64,000 bases of DNA, taken from the NCBI GenBank assembly GCA_019059635.1, contig JAGVRJ010000002.1:1736001-1800000 (forward strand), given 5' to 3'. The notes beneath the pieces are model-generated. The model saw only the letters and a program-made list of their open reading frames with translations, was not told where the DNA came from and made no database searches. Both the position numbers and the translations under genes were made by a program. Positions 48,608 to 60,141 of this stretch are shown piece by piece (position 1 is the first letter of the stretch; each line of letters begins with the position of its first letter). The DNA is from Proales similis. Lineage: Eukaryota; Rotifera; Eurotatoria; Ploima; Proalidae.

Positions 48608-49897
48608 TTACTGAACTAATTGAAGAAAAGCCTTGGTGAACTCTTCCAAGTTCAGAGTGCCGTCGTTGTCAGCATCTAGGGCACTGAAAAAGGTCTTCAT
48701 GTCGTCTTCGCCATAGCTGCGACCAAGACGGCTGTTGAGTCGTAACAGGACCTTCTCGACATCACCAACATTGATTCTGCCGGTATTAGAAACGTCGACC
48801 GATCGGAAGATTTGCTCAATCAGGGCAGAGAGTTCAGAGCTGGCACTAGCACTGGCGCTGAATGAAGCGCCCAAAAGACCGAGTCGCTCGAGCTGGCTGC
48901 GGTATTCGCTCAAGCCCTCTCGATCAAGGTCGACCAGGCGGAGAGCCTGGAGGTCACCCTCGAGCTCGTGGACACTGTTGTAGGTGTAGTCGGCGGCGAG
49001 GACAAGACCGTCTGGGGTCTTGATGTCAAGCACGTACTGCGGAAGCTCAGTAGCTCGTTTAAGCTCGGCTCCGTATCGCTGAACGTACTCAGCCGGATTG
49101 GCGCGAATGACACCGAGGTATTTGAATTCTTGTCGGATGTTGACCTCTGGAGCATTCCATTGTACAATCACGTTTCTTGGCTTCACAACCACTGGATCGG
49201 CCTCGGTAGGACGCTGGAAGATAACACGGCGCTTGACCTCAGAGTAGGGCAGCCAACGCTCGACGAGCACCGACTGTGGCTTGGATGGAAGCGGGGCAAG
49301 TCGCTCAATGACAACTTTGCGTGGTGGAGGTGGTAGTCTCTTGCCAGAGATGGTGATGACCTTGCGGCCGACCTGAGCTGGTGGCTGCGGTGGGGCCTCA
49401 CGAATCACCAATGGCTCTGGAGTGCCTGGGCGAGCAGGCTGTTGGCGGATAATCAACGGTGGGGCTGGTGGGGTGAGGGTGTTGGGCTCCTGGGTGATGA
49501 CAATCTCACCTGGTGCCGGTGGAGTTGGTGGACGCAGATATCTAATTGCCAGCTCCTGAATATACTCAAGGCGCTGCTCTGTGCGCTTGGTGATCACTTC
49601 TGGATTCAGATCCTCGTTGATCAAGTATTGCTCAATAGGGATCACTCCACGCCAGTTGACAACCTCGGAACGGTTGGCCCAGATGCCGCGCTCACCATTG
49701 ACAGTGATCTCTTCTGATTCGTTTATGTCGATCGGAACTGTTGATCGGAGGATGGCAGTCTCGATCTCGCTCAGGTAGGTTTGGTTGTTTGAGGCTGAAG
49801 CAGAGAAAGATGCACCGGTGTTTCCTCTTTGCAGCTGGAGAAGATCTTGGGCAATGCGGCTCACTGAGGCATCGCCACCGGACACGCTAGCCCCAGT
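48409..49897. repeat. Duplicated tract, copy A (partner 60086-61575)
   Basis: Nearly identical to 60086-61575 over about 1.49 kb, covering a ZMYND12 exon fragment, the shared 3' flank and all of the alveolin-like CDS except its N-terminus. The differences I noticed are few and mostly silent, for example near 48808, 49566-49580 and 49655-49670. Confidence 0.95.
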
Positions 49898-49957
49898 AGG
49901 AAAGCCAGATGAAATTCCGCTAGCAGTGGAAAAGGTTCGGAACTCGAAGTTGCTCAT
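48608..49957 (-). CDS. Alveolin-like (IMC/articulin-type) cytoskeletal protein with EF-hands, copy A
   Basis: Intronless, 449 aa from the MSNFEFRTFS start. The ORF extends 12 codons upstream to 49993, but a TATAAATA box at 50004-50011 puts transcription start between those two ATGs. The N-terminus is Ser/Gly/Ala-rich. Residues ~130-330 are Pro/Val/Ile-rich with charged repeats (VVIERLAPLPSKP, SVLVERWLPY, KRRVIFQRP, RNVIVQWNAPE), as in the alveolin/articulin filament-forming module. A coiled/helical segment follows. The C-terminus is an EF-hand pair: a degenerate first loop (DVSNTGRINVGD) and a canonical second loop (DADNDGTLNLEE). The likely role is a cortical or ciliary cytoskeleton scaffold regulated by calcium. 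From about residue 22 it is identical to copy B by eye. Assignment to the alveolin class rests on composition and repeat pattern. Confidence 0.75.
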   Translation of the reverse strand: MSNFEFRTFSTASGISSGFPTGASVSGGDASVSRIAQDLLQLQRGNTGASFSASASNNQTYLSEIETAILRSTVPIDINESEEITVNGERGIWANRSEVVNWRGVIPIEQYLINEDLNPEVITKRTEQRLEYIQELAIRYLRPPTPPAPGEIVITQEPNTLTPPAPPLIIRQQPARPGTPEPLVIREAPPQPPAQVGRKVITISGKRLPPPPRKVVIERLAPLPSKPQSVLVERWLPYSEVKRRVIFQRPTEADPVVVKPRNVIVQWNAPEVNIRQEFKYLGVIRANPAEYVQRYGAELKRATELPQYVLDIKTPDGLVLAADYTYNSVHELEGDLQALRLVDLDREGLSEYRSQLERLGLLGASFSASASASSELSALIEQIFRSVDVSNTGRINVGDVEKVLLRLNSRLGRSYGEDDMKTFFSALDADNDGTLNLEEFTKAFLQLVQ

Positions 49958-50003
49958 TGTTTTTTCAGCTTTTAAATTGGTTTTTTTTTTCAAAATTTTT
50001 CGC

Positions 50004-50011
50004 TATTTATA
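50004..50011 (-). promoter_or_regulatory. TATA box of alveolin-like copy A
   Basis: TATAAATA on the minus strand, 47-54 bases upstream of the MSNF start codon at 49957. A start site about 30 bases downstream would leave a very short 5' UTR and supports choosing 49957 over 49993. Confidence 0.6.
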
Positions 50012-50827
50012 AGCGTTATCGCCGCCATTTTCCAATGAAATGGTTTGAAATTCGGAATTTTAATTTGGAATTTGTGATTCGAAGCCTCTCAATAAGCTTA
50101 TGTTCCAAATTCGCTTTGAAGATCTTTTAATGTAAATTGGATAATTATTAGGTGTAGTCTAGTTGGCGTTGGTTGAGTAAGATAAAATCTGGGTGATTTT
50201 AACTTTACTCGAAGTAAAGATTACGAATACTCCACTTTGTTCGTGTGCACATTCATAATCATTCTAATCAAAATGGAAAACATCAATGGAATTTTAATTT
50301 TCATGATCGCCGGCAGACTCAATTATTCATTCAGAAAATTACAGAGAGTAACCCATTTTTTAAAGGGGATAGATGATTCTTTGGAATTCGCCTTGTAAGT
50401 AATTAGTTTGTTATTCAGTGTCTTTTATTCTCACTTAATAAAAAATCCATCTTAACTTGTCGTTTAATATTCCTAGCATGTGAACTCAACATATTGCTTT
50501 TACCTTTTTGTATATTCAACTTTATTTAATTCCGAATAGTAACATAAAATTATAAGATGATAGTAATAATAAAACAAAAATATTTAAGCAAATGAAAAAA
50601 GAGTCGAACGGATTAAATAAAAGAGATCCGACCACACTGAATAGCTCGTGCCTCTCCCAACCCCTTCCCCTTTGTTTTTTTCTTTGAATTATTGATTCTC
50701 AAGCTCGCCAAATCAAGTGACCTCGTTAAAATTATTTAAGAGGATGGTGTGAGAAAAGCTAAATGTGAGAGATAGCTGTAACCCCCAATAAGTCGAATAG
50801 GAGTAGTTATACAATCCTGAATGGTGG
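50012..50827. other. Intergenic region
   Basis: About 800 bases between alveolin copy A's promoter and the 3' end of LENG8. AT-rich, with AATAAAA motifs near 50570. No gene seen. Confidence 0.4.
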
Positions 50828-53406
50828 TCAAAATGTGAGTGAGGCTGAAGATTTACAGTCGAGCAAGAGTTCCTCGTTCTGATCTGAAAACATATCCGTA
50901 TCCAAAGCCTGCTCAGGGACCAAAACAAGCTTATATTTCAACAGCTCCTCCTTACACTTGTCGACTGAATCATAAGCCAACATTTCGCATACCTTACTCA
51001 ACTTAATTGTAGGTCGATAGCTAAAAACGAAATTCATAAATCAATTTGAATCAAGACACTGCTGAAAGAGGATCGCTTACGATTTGATGATAATTTTGAG
51101 CGCCTGTTTGCGTTCACGTTCTATGAACAGCTCAATAAGTCTTCGAGTCATTTGGTTGGATTGAGTGTATAGTTGAAAGAATTTAGAGTAATTTTTAAGA
51201 TGCCAAGCGGATTTAAGTTTAATCAAGTGATTCAAATAAGAGTCGCTGCGATGTCTCTCCAGAACCTCCTTCATTACCTGATTCAAATCTATGAAACAAA
51301 TAGGTTAAAAAATTCGGACAATTAAGCGTAATTCTATCTTTTTTTCTTACCTGAAAAGCTCTTAGTCATCATGTTGTATAATAATCTATAGCCTAGAAAT
51401 TCTGCTTGTGAATCGAGAGCTGAACCCTTTTGCTCTAGCAACTTGTATAAGCACTTGAGCTGGTTTTGGCACTGATTGAATTCATCCCGATCGCCCTAAA
51501 TTTATCGTTTCGTTGGATAAGTTAATAAAGCGGGTAACCCAATAATGCATACGTTTTGGATGGCTATACGAGCATGCGTTTCATAGACCTGAACAGTGAA
51601 TTCGTTTTGAATCATCTGCACCTAAATTCCCGAACAAAATAAATAAATTCAAATTTTTTAATTTATAATAACTGATAAACCTACTGTGAGATCTTGACGA
51701 ATTGCTTTTAATTGGTCGCAAATATATCGATAATCTTGATTTTGGTCGTACTTAATCAAAACGAACTCAAGAGACTGTTTCAAAACCCGCAGTGGGCGAA
51801 TCATAGAAGGGTCTGGCGGCTGAAAATAAGACAATAGAGTGCAATTAACACTGAATTGAATAAACTGTTAATGTTGAACTTACCCCTGTTAGTCGAAGAT
51901 ATTCTTTTTCAAGCTGCTCATTCTCTCCTATTGTGCGTCCATGCGGCTCTTGTTCTTTTCTCAATTCTAAATCTTCCTTTAAAAATTTCAAAACTAAATA
52001 ATTGCCCAATTCAAGTTAATAAATCGATAAGATACTCTTTCAAGTTGAAAAATAGATCGCTGACTTCTGCGACTTTTTGACAAGTCTTGTTCCATCATAT
52101 TCATAACAGACGATCTTTTATTAGCTTGTTTTTTGGCTTGCTTCTTGAGCGCTCTGCGGCTTGGTGTGGCTGCTATAGACTCTACAGTTATTAATTTCCT
52201 TTTGCGGTTAGATGCATCCTCTGACGGCTTGTCTGATTTATTTTTCAATTTATATAGTTGACTCGTATGATCATTTTGAGTATGCTCACCTTTGAGGAAT
52301 TTTTCGTGGGGCGATGATTCGTTTCCATCTGAACTGCTGCTGTCCGAAGTGGTTCGCTTTCTAAGTCCATTTGACTGATTCTTTCGTTTTTTGAATTCCG
52401 GCTGGTTATCCTCGTCAGATTTCCTTCTTTTTGGCGACTCCTTGTTGTTTTCTTCCAATTTACCTTGAAAATCAGAGTTTTTGAAAAGCTTTTTATTGAC
52501 GCCTTTGACGACATCGGTTTGTTTGGCTATCATCTCAGTCCTTTTGGCTTCAATTTGCGCCGTGGACAGTGCCTGTAGTCGTTTCTTTTGTTCTATTTGT
52601 TGCCGAGATAGTGGCGCCACCTTACGAATGGCAATCAAATCAGGCATGGGCTCTTTATCCCATGAAATGCTCAAATCTGCCTTTTCTCTGAATGCTTCCA
52701 TTATACGATTCTGCAAATATTTGGTCACCTGATCCTCAGTAACCAAGGTTATGCTTTGATAGTGCTGATATACTTTAGCACAGTAGTTTTTAAGCGATGC
52801 TGGCCATTTGTTAATATCGAACACAATCTCACTACCACTCTCAGTCTTATTCTCATTAGATACCTGGATTCGATCGATTGGATCAGGAGTAGATGCGCTG
52901 AATTCAATGGCTTTGGCTGAAGCCTCAGCCGCCGCTTTAACCTCTTCATACTGTTTCTGTTGGGCAGTCACATTAGATATGGAAGTGAGAGTACTGGGAC
53001 CAGCCCGAGGTGGAGGTGGCAAGGGTGCTTTCACCGAAGTCACCTTGGCGCTCTGTGCTGATTTAATATTAAACTTTACGCTGCCTGATGTTTCAGATTT
53101 TACGGCAGGTGGAGTGGACTCTACTTTGGACTGTGATGCAGAGACTGTGGGGTTAGGGGGCGTCGGCAGAGAAGACGGTGCATTTAAACCGTAATAAGCT
53201 TGCATGTAGGCCGGATTCGACGCGTACAGACCATATGAGTAAGAATACATGTATTGCATATATTGCTGATAATAGGCCTGATATGCTGCCGGACTCATTC
53301 CCGCAGAACCATAGGCTCCTGGGGCTGCAGCAACCGACTTAGGAGCTGGCTCTGTGGGTAAAGGCGGTGCATCAACAGGCAGCGTGGCATTAGTTTCAGT
53401 TGACAT
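50828..53406 (-). CDS. LENG8: LENG8/Thp3-like SAC3-domain protein
   Basis: Seven exons, 52036-53406, 51884-51976, 51685-51819, 51553-51621, 51351-51495, 51081-51288 and 50828-51020, give 737 aa with all junctions in frame. LENG8 is a nuclear protein related to yeast Thp3, linked to mRNA processing and retention. The N-terminus is Pro/Ala/Tyr-rich with AYQAYYQQYMQYMYS repeats. At ~210 the family helix WPASLKNYCAKVYQH, then TKYLQNRIMEAF and WDKEPMPDL mark the LENG8 core. A long basic, Ser-rich nuclear-localisation region follows (KRRKSDED, RKRKLI, RRALKKQAKKQ). The C-terminal SAC3/GANP-PCI fold begins EKEYLRLTGPPDPSMIRPLRVLKQSLEFVL and continues through EFLGYRLLY and the winged-helix tail (KVCEMLAYDSVDKCKEEL). 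The exon 1/2 join (phase 0, donor GTATCT) is the least certain. Confidence 0.9.
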
Positions 53407-54416
53407 TTATTTAGACGCCCAGTAGGATAGTTTTTATGCAACAAACAAAATAAGAATAACTCCTCAATGATGAGAGAATGAAAGCTCGATAATGAATTGC
53501 GCTTATGTGCTGGCCTACCGATCATCAAGTGCTTGCATACAAAAATATGGCTATTTATGCCCGGAATATATGCAAAGTTTTTTTCAAAAATTATGATGAT
53601 TGAGAAAAGTATGGCAGATATAATGCTCTTTGCAATGCCTTTACAACGTTTTTGTCTGCAATCTTCAATTCTATCAATAATATTTCAGGGATAGTGGTGT
53701 TAAAAAAGCAGACCGCCGAGGATAATCGGAAATAAATCATCTATAGTAAATCTAACACTTGAACTTGTTTACCCTTACAATTTTTATGGATTCTAGCATC
53801 GTATTAGACAGTTCGAAAATTCGCCTCTCAAGGAGGCATTTCTCGTAGAAATGTCATTTCATATTGATTCTTCAGTTAAAATTTCGATTTAAATCAAGTT
53901 CTTATCTAGGAATATTAATATAAGTTTTGATTTAAGTTACATACGAACTTTTCCAGTCAGTTGATTGAATAAATACAACTCGAACTTGAATTTTTGTTTT
54001 ACTCTTTCAAAATGTTTATTTCGATATTTTGTCTAAAAATTAAATTCAAGTATATTGCGGTCAGGATCCAGGTTATAACTAGGATTTATGCAATCTTTGA
54101 TAAAATATCACTACTTTTCTTTATCTATTAATACAATTTGGAAATAAAGCAAAGAATATTTTGACTCTGAACCTTTTGAATCGTCATCATGATCTTAATC
54201 ATAATGAATATGATCGCAAACACTGCACAGGCAAGTTGTCTGTTTTTAATTGTCAAGAACGGCTGACTCTCATCAAAACACATTGAAATTTTTAAAATTC
54301 ATTTAAATATCGACAGAGCTTGTAAACTTTGAAGTTATCACGATAAAGAACTGAAAATATAATGCACTCATTCGAATGAGCATTTTAGATGAGATGATCT
54401 TACCAGAAAATAGGAA
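53407..54416. other. Divergent intergenic region
   Basis: About 1 kb between LENG8 (-) and phospholipase D (+). An acceptor-like CTTACCAG ends at 54406, ten bases before the PLD ATG. The short ORF at 53497-53694 has no features. Confidence 0.4.
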
Positions 54417-57400
54417 ATGAGCGAGATTTTACGACGAGGCAACGCGAGCCTCTCCTATAAAAACACCTATCTGAACTCTTTCTCACTCGAATTAGACGAC
54501 CCCAAGCGAACCTGTATTTTTTACATTCCCGGTGAGAGTATTTATGTAGAGATCCTTAAAGAAGAAGAAGAGCAATCACTAGGCAACTTTCTCCACACAA
54601 CTTTCTATATAATTCAGGCAAGACATGGCCGTTTTGAATGGACTATCAAACGACGCTACAAGCATTTTATAAAACTTTATGAAGCATTTACTCTTTTTAA
54701 AACAAAATTTAATCTACGGCATCGATCACTGAGTGCTGGAGAAAAGTAAACTGACTTTTGTTGCAGGAAAATAGGATTCATCGCTTTATCTAACCAACAT
54801 ACAAATTGAAGTTCTAATTTCACCCCAACGGACCATTTTAAGCTCATCTCACAAGCAATTGCTAAACCGCACGATTTTGAAAAGGTCAAATCAGTTCTAG
54901 AAAAATTTTTGTTCGATGTTTTAAACAACAAGATTTTTCGTAATCACAATGAAACGGTATTCGTTAAAACTTTTAACTAAAAACGTTGATGTCACTATCG
55001 CTCATTTTAGCTCAAGTTCTTGCAAATTTCGCATCTATCATTTATAGAAGATCTCGGAGATAAATATCTAGAAGGCGAAATAAATAAAAGAACTTTTAGT
55101 ATTCCAAGTGGAACTTGCTATGTTAACCCAAATTGGAGCTTTTTCTGGACTACTTGGTTAGTGTATTTATCATAATAACCAGAATCAAAAATAAAAATTC
55201 AATCATTTTGACCAGCTGGCTGGTGATTAAAGATAGTTGGATTGGCTATTTAAGTCCGAAATCCGGAAGAATCTGCCTTGTAATGTTGGTTGATCAAGAA
55301 TTCAGAGTTTTTAGCGGACGAGAGCGAACAAGTCAGAACTGCGGTCTAAAAATAGAAAACCAATGCAGGTAAAACCTAAGTTTGAAAAGTTGTCCTTAGT
55401 CCTGTCATTAATGCTATGTTTCTTAAGAACATTGACATTGAAAAGCGTTAATGACAAGCGTTCTCACGAATGGTGTCTGGCGATTTTAAAGATGATGTTT
55501 ACGACAGGCCAGCAGTTTCGCGCTTCAAATCGATTTGGATCTTATGTTCCGCTGAGGAAAAACTGTCTTACTCGCTGGTTTGTAGAGGGAAATGATTATA
55601 TGAGTTGTTTGGCCGACGAATTAGACTCGGCAAAAGAAGAGATATTTATTGCCGGCTTCTTTCTTACCCCAGAACTATACTTAAAAAGGCCAGTTACAAC
55701 ACATAGTGAACGATGGCGTCTAGACAATATACTAAAGCGAAAAGCGGTAATCATAAACTTATAAATTTTTTCTATTCTTATTAAGTTTTTTCAATCTCCA
55801 ATACCTTTAAAGAGCGAAGGTGTTAAAGTCTACATACTTATCTACAAAGAAATCGAGTTTACCCTTTCAATAAATAGTGCTTATACGAAGCGCATGTTGT
55901 CACATGAAAATATCCAAATTATGAGGCATCCTGATCATATAAATGAACCAAACCATTTGCTTGCCATAATGTGGGCACACCATGAAAAAATTGTAGTAAT
56001 TGACCAGAATATCGCATTTTTCGGTGGTATTGATCTTTGTTTTGGACGATGGGACACCTGCCTTCATCGATTAACAGATACACAATCATCTGATATAAAC
56101 TCACAAAACATATTCGCAGAGCGAAACAAAAATATTTGCATCGATTACCAATACGAAACATCGGAGTGCAAGAAAATTGACCAAATGGAATCCGAAGAAA
56201 AACCCAGAAACACCTTCATTAGAAAGCTCTTTTTACCGCAATTTACAGAGCGAGATACAAAACCGATGAATCTGGGCGAGAGATTGGTGCGACAGCTTAG
56301 AGAAAATGAAAAGTCTGATGAAAGTGAAAATGGCGAGGAAGAGGAAGTGTTAACTGCAAGAACAAAACAAGCGGCGGCCATAAACTTCAGAAACAAATTT
56401 GATTGCTTACTCAAGAGCAATTTGAAAAGATCCAAGTCGCTTGATATCTTAAATAGCTCTAAAACCAAGGTAGAGATGCGCTCTAATGAATACGAAATAT
56501 GCATCGATAATAGAGAAGGCTGGCTGAGGGCCTTGCGTGAGCACTTGAACAATCGGTTTATAAATCAAAACTTTACCTTACTAGGCCGAGAATATGGCGA
56601 AGCAGCGTTAATGAACGGAATAGACCGAGTTCGCCGCTTAAAATTAAGCTTCAAAAATCGAAAGTTTCTACCAAATGAAGACAAAAAAGAATCGGCTGAG
56701 AGTGAAAATATGTTGAAACCTACCTCTTCGCAACCAAACGAGAGCTCGACACAAGCTTATTGGATCGGGAAAGATTATTGCAACTTTATTTTTAAAGATA
56801 TTCGAAATGTTACTCGACCCTTTGTTGATTATATAAATCGAGAGGAAGTTCCTCGACTTCCATGGCATGATGTTGCCGGTTGTGTTCATGGACCTCCAGC
56901 CCGAGACCTTGCACGACATTTTATTCAGCGATGGAATTTTGTTAAATTAAAAAAGAAGAAGCATCGCAAGGGCCTTAATTTGTTGCTTCCTAAAGCTTAT
57001 CAAAAATTCGAACCAGCGCCTAACAAGCTATTCAACTGCGCGACCCCTTGCCACACTCAAGTCTTACGTTGTGCTTCTGCTTGGTCAGCTGGCCTCAACA
57101 GATCCGAGCGAAGCATATATGAAGCAATGATGCACATGATTGAAACTTCACAACATTATGTATACATTGAAAATCAGTTTTTCATCAGTGACACGAATAC
57201 AAACTCTTTGATATCTAATCAGATTGCTGATTGTATATTTCGGAGAATAATCAAGGCGTTTCATGATCAGGCACCATTTAAATGCTATATCTTCATGCCT
57301 CTGGTACCCGGCTACGAGGGCAAATATGGTCGAGCGTCTGGGGTTTTGGTACACGCGATTACACATTATAATAATTCTACGATTTTAGCTTTAACCAAGA

Positions 57401-58053
57401 AACTAACAGACATGAGAATTGATCCCTTAAATTACATCTGCTTTTTTAGCATGCGAACTTGGGCCAATCATGGCCAAAGAATGATTTCAGAACTAATATA
57501 CATTCACAGTAAACTTATGATCGTAGATGATCGCTATTGTATTATAGGATCGGCCAATATAAATGATAGAAGTCTTCTGGGTTCAAGAGATTCAGAAATT
57601 GCTCTCTATATCGAGGACAAAGAGATGATCGAAGGAGTTTTGAACGAAAAAAAGTGTCAAGTCGGAAAGTTTTGTACAAGTTTAAGAAAAAGGCTTTTTT
57701 CTGAGTTCATGGGCCAGTTAAAAGAAAGTGAGGATGACCATGTTGATTTATCCGACCCATGCAGTGACTACTTCTACAAGCAAGTATTACTAAAACGTGC
57801 TGCTCAAAATACAAGCATATATGAGCGAGTATTCAGAGTTATTCCAACTGATTATATCAGCACATTCAACCAGCTGAAAGATTATCAACGCTCCTCTTCT
57901 CTGTGTGATTTAAGTGTCACGGAAGCTAGAATTGAGCTTTCCAAGTTAAAAGGGTTGATTGTACTATATCCGTTTCGTTTCCTCTGCAATGAAAACCTAA
58001 CTCCTCCACTTGGTAGCAAAGAAAAATTACTTCCAAGCATTTTATGGACTTAA
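54417..58053 (+). CDS. PLD1: Phospholipase D (PLD1/PLD2 type, PX-PH-HKD)
   Basis: Six exons, 54417-54745, 54812-54956, 55011-55156, 55216-55368, 55428-55746 and 55813-58053, give 1110 aa (PLD1 is ~1070). The enzyme hydrolyses phosphatidylcholine to phosphatidic acid. The PX domain is residues ~55-160 (FYIIQARHGRFEWTIKRRYKHFIKLYEAF). The PH-like domain is ~215-330 (WLVIKDSWIGYLSP, LVMLVDQEFRV). HKD1 is HHEKIVVID followed by FFGGIDLCFGRWD; HKD2 is HSKLMIVDD followed by IIGSANINDRSLLGSRDSE. Both keep H-x-K-x4-D. YLKRPV and ERWRLDNILKRKA are family blocks, and the protein ends in ILWT, matching the conserved C-terminal WT. A ~200-residue acidic and basic loop sits between HKD1 and the PLD1-type SFKNRKF/DYCNFIFKD region. 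At exon 1/2 a nearer acceptor would hit a stop, so I used the AAG at 54809-54811. PLD1 versus PLD2 cannot be decided. Confidence 0.95.
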
Positions 58054-58317
58054 ATAATTCCTATAATATTTTAGCTCTTATGTTTCGGTATCAGGGTTTG
58101 AAACATGCAAATAATAAAGGCAGAAAATTAATCAAAAAATTAATTAATATTTGATTTATAAAAAAATTAAATCTTATCTAAGTTGGTCAAGTTGACTAAG
58201 TTTTAGTTTTAAAATTGATTTCTATTCAAATTTACGAGCTGAATTTAGTGTACAAAAAAATAAAATTAAATATTGCCATGGTAACGCAACTATAAACTTC
58301 TTCTTCAGGTTATTGGG
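58054..58317. other. Spacer between PLD and ZMYND12
   Basis: 264 bases between two + strand genes, with an acceptor-like CTTCTTCTTCAG ending at 58308, nine bases before the first ZMYND12 ATG. No gene seen. Confidence 0.4.
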
Positions 58318-60141
58318 ATGCATCTAAAGACGCAACAATACAGACTTGGTTATTATTTGATATTAAAAATGCAAACTCTTTCTGGGTTAGTCCAGCCTCT
58401 GGCTTTTCCAAAAGGAGTAAAGCATGAGTGCGAGCTATGCCAAAAACCAGCCCATCGAGTCTGTAACCAATGTCGAGTAACATTTTATTGGTGAGTATAT
58501 GTTCTTATTTTAGTTTTAAGAAAAATAACTATCAAGATAATTATCATAGTGATTTGGAGCACCAGCAAACAGATTGGAACGGAATTCATGAGCACATCTG
58601 CCAATCTCTCATTCCGTTAAGAACTCAGCTTCCATTCTTATCTTCTGAAGAAGAACGCAAAAAGAGAAATGATGAATTGAATTTACAAAAACTTAAGCTT
58701 ATTGAGTTTACCCAATCGCTGGCCCAACGCTTTTTGTTTGAAAGTAAATATGAGCGGGCAATTCCAGGAGCTATGACTTCTCTCAAATTTGCAACCGACA
58801 TGTTTGGAATCGAAAGTGTAGAACTAGTACCGGCCTATTTAATATTGGGAGAAGCCAGTCAAGGCTTAGGTAATCTGATTCAAGCCCAAGAGTATTTATC
58901 CCAAGCAGAATGGACTGTACTCAAAAACAAAAATGTTCCATTACCAATTCTTTCAAAATTACATCGAAACTATGCAATTCTTCAAATTGCCAGAGAGGAG
59001 TATGAGCCCGCCTTAAAAAACTTGGCTAACGACGTATGGTTTGCTTTTTTTAATTCCTGGTTTACATTTTGATATTATTATAATCTGCCAGGTCTACTAT
59101 GCATCCGAAGCATTTGGTACTGAGCACTATAAAGTTTCAGGTGGCTATTTCTACATGGCAATCGCCAATGGAAAACTGGGGAAAACTGAAATAGCGAGCT
59201 CTTTATATCAGCAGGTAATATAAAGAAAAATAAAACTCAATCGATGTGGTTCAAATCAAAGACAAAAAGGTTGCAAATATGTGGTACGAACATTTAAAAG
59301 TCACAGTTCTGCGAAAGACTCAAGTATCAGAGCTTGATTCAATTCTTGGCAAGAAAGACGAAATGAGAGATTCGAGCTATTTAGGTTTGTTTTTATGATA
59401 AATGAGTTACTGATACCCAATATATTCTAAATTCCAAATGGAAACTAAATAATTAAAAGATCAATCAAAAGTAGAAGGTATTAAAGTCTAAAAAGGCTTG
59501 ATAACAACTTAAAGACCCACTTTTTGAATTGCTCGCTACTAATAGAGCTTTTCTTGTGCTTAGATTCCATGCGTGCGCACGGTATCTCGAACTTAGAATC
59601 GCTTTCACAGCTTTTTAAAAAATTAAATTCAATCTTAAACGATTGAATTATTTTTAAAAAAATCGATCCTAGAAATTATAAGCATCTTTTTTTAGTAAAC
59701 AATTAATTAATTATTTTAAGTTTATATTTAAGAGAAGCGTATTACAGATAAATACGATATTCGTTTAATTGCGCTTATTTAACTACAAAAACAAGCTTTG
59801 CAATTGCTTTCCAACTTTTAATTTGCGTTTTGAAGAGCTTGCAAGTGAAGCAGAGGCGAAGAAAGTTCTAAACTTCATATATGAAGTACGCAAAGCTGAA
59901 GGGAATCAAGACGGGAATGAAATGGCAAAGATTGAGCATGGCCTTAGTATGGTTCACTTTTTAGCTGGTGATTTTGATCAAGTAAGTAGTTTAACTGTCT
60001 GATTGATGGATAGTAACTAAATAAGCAATATTGGAATTCAAGTTGGAATTATACACAAATACACTCTTGTCAAAGCAAGATATTGATCATTCAGTGCTCG
60101 AAATGCTGAAAAGAGTCACCGATTATGTCAATTCGAACTGA
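58318..60141 (+). CDS. ZMYND12: Zinc finger MYND-type protein 12 (ciliary)
   Basis: Six exons, 58318-58490, 58550-59033, 59092-59214, 59270-59384, 59836-59981 and 60043-60141, give 379 aa. From the internal ATG at 58369 it is 362 aa, close to the human length. ZMYND12 is tied to motile-cilia/axoneme function and sperm flagella. The MYND zinc finger is CELCQKPAHRVCNQC, then FYWC across intron 1, then H..H..C. The TPR-like body reads DWNGIHEHICQSLIPLRTQLPF, FESKYERAIPGAMTSLKFA, ESVELVPAYLILGEASQGLG and EAFGTEHYKVSGGYFYMA, matching the family in order. The final exon (LELYTNTLLSKQ...) ends in TGA at 60139-60141. A copy of this exon's end also lies at 48409-48463. Intron 4 is long (451 nt), and part of it resembles 48345-48406. 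The gene is convergent with alveolin-like copy B, 145 bases apart. Confidence 0.92.

Noticed and set aside
48735-50012. Long open frames on the plus strand antisense to alveolin copy A, repeated at 60413-61456
   Set aside because: They are shadows of the GC-richer, codon-biased alveolin CDS. Their presence in both copies reflects the duplication, not selection.
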